Source: Leucosporidium creatinivorum
Taxonomy: Eukaryota > Basidiomycota > Microbotryomycetes > Leucosporidiales > Leucosporidiaceae
DNA length: 64,000 nt
NCBI GenBank assembly: GCA_001600635.1
Contig: BCKL01000010.1
Location: 212,747 to 276,746 of the forward strand
Reading direction: 5' to 3'
The translations under genes and the position numbers were made by a program. The first letter of the stretch is position 1. Each line of letters opens with the position of its first letter. The notes beneath the pieces were generated by a model. That model saw only the letters and a program-made list of their open reading frames with translations. It had not been told where the DNA came from and did no database searches. Positions 62,423 to 64,000 of the stretch are shown here, piece after piece.

Positions 62423-64000
62423 TCAAGCGAGCTCGAGGGTCTCGACTGCCTCGGGGTAGACGAGCTCTCCCTGCTTGCGGATCTCGTCAAAGACCTGGTG
62501 TAGAGGGCGGGTTCAGCTACGGCTCTCGATCGAGAATGGGCGACGACCAACTCACCTCCATCATGAGCACGGTATCCCTGAGGGGCATGCGCTCGCTCTC
62601 CTTCTTGCCGTCCCTAATGCACCTCGCGACCTCATCGGCCTCCCACGCGAAGCCCCAGATATCTCCTGCAAGAAGCGTCAGATCAGTGGTGTGTTTCGAG
62701 TGAAGGATCCGACGACCAAACTCACCAGGCCTCGGCACAAACGAGAACGACTCCTCCTTATCGGGCTTTCCACCCTCCGCAAACGCCTCCTCCGTCTTCC
62801 AGCTCTTATACACAATCCCCTCAGGCCTGTAAGTAGCCCACTGCACCTCGAGATACCCATGACTACCTTGCACGACGCTAACCCTTCCGTGGGGCGTCTG
62901 CGAGTCCTGCGAAGTGGTAAGAGTGCCATGGACGACTCGGCCATCGGGCTGGGGGAATTGGATCACCGCGATGGTGGAACAGTCGACGCCGGTGAAGGTT
63001 TTGGTCATGGAGGCGGCGATTTTGGGGAGGGGGTGCGCGCCGCCGGTGGAGCTGGGCTCGGGCATGAGGGCGAGGAAGAGTTGGGTCCAGGGGTAGGGTC
63101 TGTGGGCAGAGAAGAAGCGTTAGTAAAGGTGCATGTAGGTAGGCGATGTGATTTGCGAAGGCAGGAGGTCCGAGGGATGGAAACGGAGGAGAAGGGTGAA
63201 GGCTCGGCGGACGACTCTTTGCCGAGTTGAGGGATGCGATGAAAGCAAGGACGCACCCGAGGTCAAGGAGGGATCCACCGCAGAGATCAGGGTTGACAAG
63301 ACGGTGCTCAGGGTGGGCCTTGGCCTGTCAACAGGGAGGGAGAGGAGCAGGAGTCAGTCAAGTGAGCGCCGAAAGGAGAATGGTAGCAGAGGGGAGGACT
63401 TCTCCGGCTTGAGAAAGAGCAGCGGCGATGAGCAGAGGCGCAAGTACTCACAATCTTGGTGAAGTCGACGTTGAGCTCGGCCTGTGCGCTGCGGATCTCG
63501 CCAATGGCTCCCGAGCGGAGGATCTCCTGGAGCTTGTAGGCGACTGCAGAGGGCGAGAGTGAGCTGGGTTTCCCGGCGAACATAGAAGGAGCGAAGAAGA
63601 GTCGACTTACAAGGCTGGAAGCGAGTCCAAACGGCCTCCATCAAGAAGAGGTTCTTCTTGCGAGCGAGCTCGACGAGGACCTTGGTCTGGTCGGCATTGG
63701 CGGTAAAGGCCTTCTCGCAGCTGTGAATGCGGCAGTCAGCTATGGTCGACCAACAATACACTCGGCGACTTACAGGACGTTCTTGCCGGCCGAAAGAGCG
63801 GCGTGGACGTTCTGTGGAAGGCAAGGGGTGAGCGCGAGTCGAGAGAGGGCAACGGAGGACATACCTGATAGTGGTGAGAGTGAGGTGTGCCGACGTAGAT
63901 GCATTCGACTGCCGGGTCGGCGAGCAGCGACTCGTAGCTAGAGTAGAGCTTGACCTGCCATCGCCGAAACGGGTGAGCGGAGGCCCTCCCCGGTACGAAT
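62423..64000 (-). CDS. Gfo/Idh/MocA-family oxidoreductase (dihydrodiol or D-xylose dehydrogenase-like), 5' end outside window
   Basis: NAD(P)-dependent dehydrogenases of this family oxidise sugars or trans-dihydrodiols. The last exon ends LVYPEAVETLELA and stop (TGA, 62425-62423). The visible part begins VKLYSSYESLLADPAVECIY at 63954 after an acceptor, then VGTPHSHHY, NVHAALSAGKNVL, CEKAFTANADQTKVLVELAR (the E-K pair, the lysine being catalytic), KNLFLMEAVWTRFQP (typical of dimeric dihydrodiol dehydrogenases), ILRSGAIGEIRSAQAEL, HRLVNPDLCGGSLLDLG (cofactor-side conserved Asp and Gly), PYPWTQLFL, QGSHGYLEVQWATYRP and GFAWEADEVARCIRDGKKES. The N-terminal nucleotide-binding GxGxxG part lies beyond 64000. 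At least seven exons are visible. Substrate cannot be fixed by motif. Confidence 0.85.

Noticed and set aside
1-64000. Biosynthetic or mating-type gene cluster
   Set aside because: Neighbouring genes belong to unrelated pathways; no synthase, tailoring set, pheromone receptor or homeodomain pair is visible.

Overview
The window is eukaryotic nuclear DNA from a fungus. It is GC-rich and gene-dense, and almost every gene is cut by short introns of about 50-130 nt that start GTGAGT/GTAAGT/GTGCGT, carry a CTGAC(C) branch-point-like word and end in CAG. Together with the gene set (PDS5, DNA2, RAD17, ALG12, AP-3 mu, a SUN-domain SLP1 protein, an SQT1/AAMP WD40 protein, a thaumatin-like protein, a pectinase), this points to a basidiomycete. 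A red-yeast-like Microbotryomycete (Rhodotorula/Sporobolomyces kin) is my best guess; that placement is inference. I see no transposon, virus-like element, CRISPR array, tRNA or rRNA gene.

Layout. 1-996 is the 3' end of PDS5. 1145-2614(-) is an EF-hand-like acidic protein. 2928-5644(+) is glutamate decarboxylase, followed by a decayed scrap of the same gene near 5.9-6.0 kb. 6259-9004(-) holds two F-box genes, 9111-13011(+) SLP1, 13386-15379(-) an F-box/LRR gene, 15590-18394(+) a Cid1/Trf-type nucleotidyltransferase, 18720-19456(+) an F-box gene, 19827-21836(-) polygalacturonase, 22570-24447(-) AP-3 mu and 24570-29510(+) DNA2. 29624-31587(-) holds two more F-box genes and 31832-33342(-) the thaumatin-like protein. 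34684-39265(+) is a 1,488-residue disordered membrane protein. 39878-41492(+) is SQT1/AAMP with an almost identical inverted copy of its 5' end just downstream. 42279-43024(+) is a small CBS protein, 43209-45291(-) ALG12 and 45461-48260(+) RAD17. 48504-52850 holds three more F-box genes, 53298-57378(-) an OPT transporter, 58809-59558(+) an F-box gene, 59880-62014(+) an unrecognised protein with an N-terminal helix-turn-helix, and 62423-64000(-) a Gfo/Idh/MocA oxidoreductase cut by the window edge.

The most unusual property is ten F-box genes in 64 kb. They fall into two short-protein sub-families (A and B) sharing a C-terminal domain I do not recognise, and two longer LRR-like sub-families (C and D). 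Members are scattered among housekeeping genes on both strands, keep sub-family-specific intron positions, and differ enough to look like an ongoing lineage-specific expansion of SCF substrate receptors. Small local duplications recur: a GAD scrap beside GAD, an inverted SQT1 5' copy beside SQT1, and a 64-bp tandem duplication inside an F-box exon that makes only the intron-retaining transcript of that gene open. A second pattern without a feature name is a TCGGCG/CGCCGA word that turns up in most introns and many intergenic gaps.

Functionally the conserved genes cover chromosome maintenance (PDS5, DNA2, RAD17), ER glycosylation and protein quality control (ALG12, SLP1), ribosome assembly (SQT1), vesicle traffic (AP-3 mu) and RNA tailing. 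The secreted and transport genes (polygalacturonase, thaumatin-like protein, oligopeptide transporter) suit a plant-surface lifestyle. Exon limits are my own reading of splice signals; where I summed exons and checked the phase I say so.
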